The notes under the pieces were generated by a model, which was given only the letters and a program-made list of their open reading frames with translations, ran no database searches and was not told where the DNA came from. Both the position numbers and the translations under genes were made by a program. A stretch of DNA of 45,895 nucleotides from SAR324 cluster bacterium (GTDB lineage: Bacteria > SAR324 > NAC60-12): positions 1 through 45,895 of the forward strand of contig JAESQU010000105.1 of NCBI GenBank assembly GCA_016764995.1, read 5' to 3'. Shown here piece after piece: positions 43,828 through 45,895 of this stretch (within the stretch, counting starts at the first letter, position 1; each line of letters starts with the position of its first letter).

Positions 43828-44916
43828 TTAAAATTCTTCCAGCGCTTCGAGCACTTTCTCACCCATTTCTTTGCAGCCGATGAGAGTTTTTCCTTCGGTC
43901 ATGATGTCGCCGGTGCGGTAAGTATCAAGGGTTTCAACGACCGCTTGCTTGATAATTTCGTCTGCTTCACCGAGCTCAAAGGAGTAGCGCAGCATCATTC
44001 CAACTGAAAGAATCATGGCCAGCGGATTGGCTTTGTCTTGACCGGAAATGTCCGGCGCGGAGCCGTGGACCGGTTCGTACATTCCGAGTAAGGCTTGCTT
44101 GCTTCCGCCGATACTCGCGGATGGCAGCATGCCCAGTGAACCTGTCATCATCGCGGCGGCATCGCTGAGAATGTCGCCAAACATGTTCGTTGTTACTATT
44201 GTGTCAAATTGCTTCGGATTGCGGATAATCTGCATTGCCGCATTATCCACGTACATGTGACTTAGTTCGACTTCCGGAAAATCTTTTCCGACTTCGGTTA
44301 CAATTTCGCGCCAAAGTTCAGTCGATTCGAGCACATTTGCTTTATCCACCGAAGTCAATTTTTTACCGCGCTTCATGGCAATGTCAAAACCCACTAAAGC
44401 AATTCGGCGGATTTCTGATTCAGAATAAATCAGCGTGTTAAAACCAACCCGTTCACCGTTGCGAATCTCCACACCGCGCGGCTCCCCAAAATAAATTCCG
44501 CCCGTCAACTCGCGTACCACCATCAGGTCCGCACCGTCAACCACTTCCGGTTTAAGTGTTGAAGCATTGACCAGATCACCGTATATTACAGCAGGACGCA
44601 GATTTGCGTACAACTCCAATTCGGAACGTAATTTCAATAATCCACGTTCCGGACGTACCGAAAAATCGAGTGCCTCCCATTTGGGTCCGCCCACTGCGCC
44701 GAGCAAAACCGCGTCTGAATTTTTTGCAGCCTCGAGTGTTTCATCCGGAATTGGAGTGCCTGTCAAATCGTATGCTGCTCCGCCTACCGGTTTTTCGGTT
44801 AACTCAAGCTGGAGTCCAAAACGTGGAGCGATATATTTCAAAACCTGAACCGCCTGTGCCGAAACTTCTGGCCCAATTCCGTCTCCGGGAGTAACGAGGA
44901 TTTTTTTTGTGTTCAT
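43828..44916 (-). CDS. leuB: 3-isopropylmalate dehydrogenase
   Basis: This 362-residue enzyme oxidises and decarboxylates 3-isopropylmalate in leucine synthesis. The evidence is [13 protein letters not shown] (about 11-23), [12 protein letters not shown] (about 69-80), [21 protein letters not shown] (substrate Arg residues), [13 protein letters not shown], the metal site in [26 protein letters not shown] and [10 protein letters not shown]. No leuC/D lies beside it. A short 35-base divergent region separates it from the carboxypeptidase gene. Confidence 0.97.
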   Translation of the reverse strand: MNTKKILVTPGDGIGPEVSAQAVQVLKYIAPRFGLQLELTEKPVGGAAYDLTGTPIPDETLEAAKNSDAVLLGAVGGPKWEALDFSVRPERGLLKLRSELELYANLRPAVIYGDLVNASTLKPEVVDGADLMVVRELTGGIYFGEPRGVEIRNGERVGFNTLIYSESEIRRIALVGFDIAMKRGKKLTSVDKANVLESTELWREIVTEVGKDFPEVELSHMYVDNAAMQIIRNPKQFDTIVTTNMFGDILSDAAAMMTGSLGMLPSASIGGSKQALLGMYEPVHGSAPDISGQDKANPLAMILSVGMMLRYSFELGEADEIIKQAVVETLDTYRTGDIMTEGKTLIGCKEMGEKVLEALEEF

Positions 44917-44951
44917 TTTGCCTTTTTATTTAAACAAGTTTGTTGAAAGAA

Positions 44952-45895
44952 ATGCTCCATCCTAATGAGAAGCCCCTGCTTTTGCAAGGGAAAATACTTT
45001 TCCTGGCCTTTACGCTCGGCTTTCTGTTTCCATTTTTCTCTGTTTCCTGGGCCGCAAATCCTGTTCAAAACCGGCTGGATTTGAAACTGAAATCATTGGT
45101 GAGTAACGGCAGTGTTTTGGTTGCGGATGTAAAAGATGTTCTCTATCGTTATCCTCCAAAAAGCAATCCTCTGTTGGTTCCGGCATCCGTACTCAAGTTG
45201 GCAACCGCGCTGGCCGCCCTGCATTACCTCGGCCCGGAATTCCGTTTCAGAACGGATTTTTATTTGGCAGAAAATCGCTCACTCGGTATCAAAGGTTACG
45301 GCGATCCTTTGCTGGTGTCTGAGCAATGGCAGAGAATTGCGCAAAAACTGAGTCAGATTCCGGAATTGCCAAAACAACTGAACGGAGTATTTTTTGACAC
45401 TTCGCTCTTCAGCGCAAAAATAAAAATTCCGGGAATTGAATTTTCAACAAATCCTTACGACGCACGGAATGGTGCGCTGGTGGTTAATTTCAATACAGTT
45501 TTTCTGAAAGTAGATGCGCAAGGTTTCGTCTCATCTGCCGAAGAACAAACTCCGCTGACTCCGTTGGCGAGGCGTTTGGGAAAAAATTTGTCTTCCGGAG
45601 TCCACCGAATCAGTATCCCAAAAAAATCCGGAATTTCTTATGCGGGAGAACTCGTACGGGCTTTTTTAGTTCAATCCGGTTTTTCTTTTGATTCCGGAAA
45701 TGTCACTCTTCGGAAAATCGGTTCCGGAGATCGTCTTATTTACACTCACAAAAATTCCAACTCTTTAGCGGAAATGATCGCGGGGATGTTGCGTTTCTCC
45801 AACAATTTTACGGCCAATCAACTTTTATTAAGCGTTGGCTTAAAACGTTACGGAGCACCGGCCACATTGGAAAAAGGAATTCGTGCTCTCAAAGA
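44952..45895 (+). CDS. D-alanyl-D-alanine carboxypeptidase (DacB/S13-like), cut by window edge
   Basis: The frame from the ATG at 44952 (a TTG three codons before is also possible) gives at least 314 residues and runs off the right edge. A signal peptide is clear: a hydrophobic core, then FSVSWAANP. The SxxK motif is PASVLKLAT (about 77-85) with catalytic Ser and Lys, and the SxN-like element is in RFSNNFTAN near the right edge. The KTG motif would lie beyond the window. It trims D-Ala from peptidoglycan stem peptides in the periplasm. Confidence 0.82.
   Translation, partial: MLHPNEKPLLLQGKILFLAFTLGFLFPFFSVSWAANPVQNRLDLKLKSLVSNGSVLVADVKDVLYRYPPKSNPLLVPASVLKLATALAALHYLGPEFRFRTDFYLAENRSLGIKGYGDPLLVSEQWQRIAQKLSQIPELPKQLNGVFFDTSLFSAKIKIPGIEFSTNPYDARNGALVVNFNTVFLKVDAQGFVSSAEEQTPLTPLARRLGKNLSSGVHRISIPKKSGISYAGELVRAFLVQSGFSFDSGNVTLRKIGSGDRLIYTHKNSNSLAEMIAGMLRFSNNFTANQLLLSVGLKRYGAPATLEKGIRALK

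Overview
The window comes from a moderately AT-rich, Gram-negative bacterial chromosome. Gram-negative signs are an LptE-like outer-membrane lipoprotein, an MsbA-like lipid exporter and a DksA-type regulator. A FIST sensor, a DUF4416 protein, an XdhD-like molybdoenzyme and gene order unlike enterics suggest a deltaproteobacterium-like or SAR324-like lineage, but this is inference with low confidence. The standard bacterial code fits every intact gene. No rRNA, tRNA or CRISPR array was recognised.

Layout. 1-6.9 kb: the left edge cuts an ABC exporter gene that lies downstream of mltG; then a stand-alone rplC, a small secreted protein, a two-gene ABC-2 exporter and a quinone oxidoreductase. 7.0-12.1 kb: a tight three-gene operon for a molybdenum hydroxylase (FAD subunit, fused FeS-MoCo subunit) plus a 6-hydroxynicotinate-reductase-like FeS protein, probably for oxidation and reduction of an N-heterocycle. 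12.4-19.1 kb: dnaE, thrC and an unassigned PLP enzyme. 19.1-22.1 kb: lysS-hisI-ivd on the minus strand. 22.2-24.5 kb: groES-groEL under a CIRCE operator and ended by a strong terminator. 24.5-30.9 kb: dksA, lptE, a FIST sensor, a possible small lipoprotein, then DUF4416-miaA-unknown-miaB. 31.1-34.1 kb: two tandem alpha/beta hydrolases (the first frame-broken), an RDD membrane protein and dut. 34.3-40.6 kb: an unrecognised 433-aa protein, an isolated nuoM, cysS and msbA. 40.7-43.4 kb: a disrupted accessory locus. 43.4-45.9 kb: a cupin protein, leuB and the start of a D-Ala-D-Ala carboxypeptidase.

The most unusual region is 40709-43364. A small SAM-methyltransferase gene is split in two. Its N-terminal half ends at a CAC codon at 40961-40963, and the C-terminal half resumes in frame right after a CAC at 43077-43079. 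Removing the 2116 bases between them restores one continuous frame of about 179 residues. The inserted DNA is very AT-rich and carries a ribbon-helix-helix-like gene fragment with a strong hairpin at its left edge, a 549-base reading frame with no start codon, another gene remnant, and an apparently intact FkbM-family methyltransferase. It has no transposase and no terminal inverted repeats. It also lacks TCCGGA, a hexamer that is conspicuously frequent in much of the rest of the window.

Most genes are housekeeping (replication, tRNA charging and modification, chaperones, envelope assembly, amino-acid metabolism) in short operons scattered in an order not typical of model organisms. rplC, nuoM and hisI all stand outside their usual clusters.
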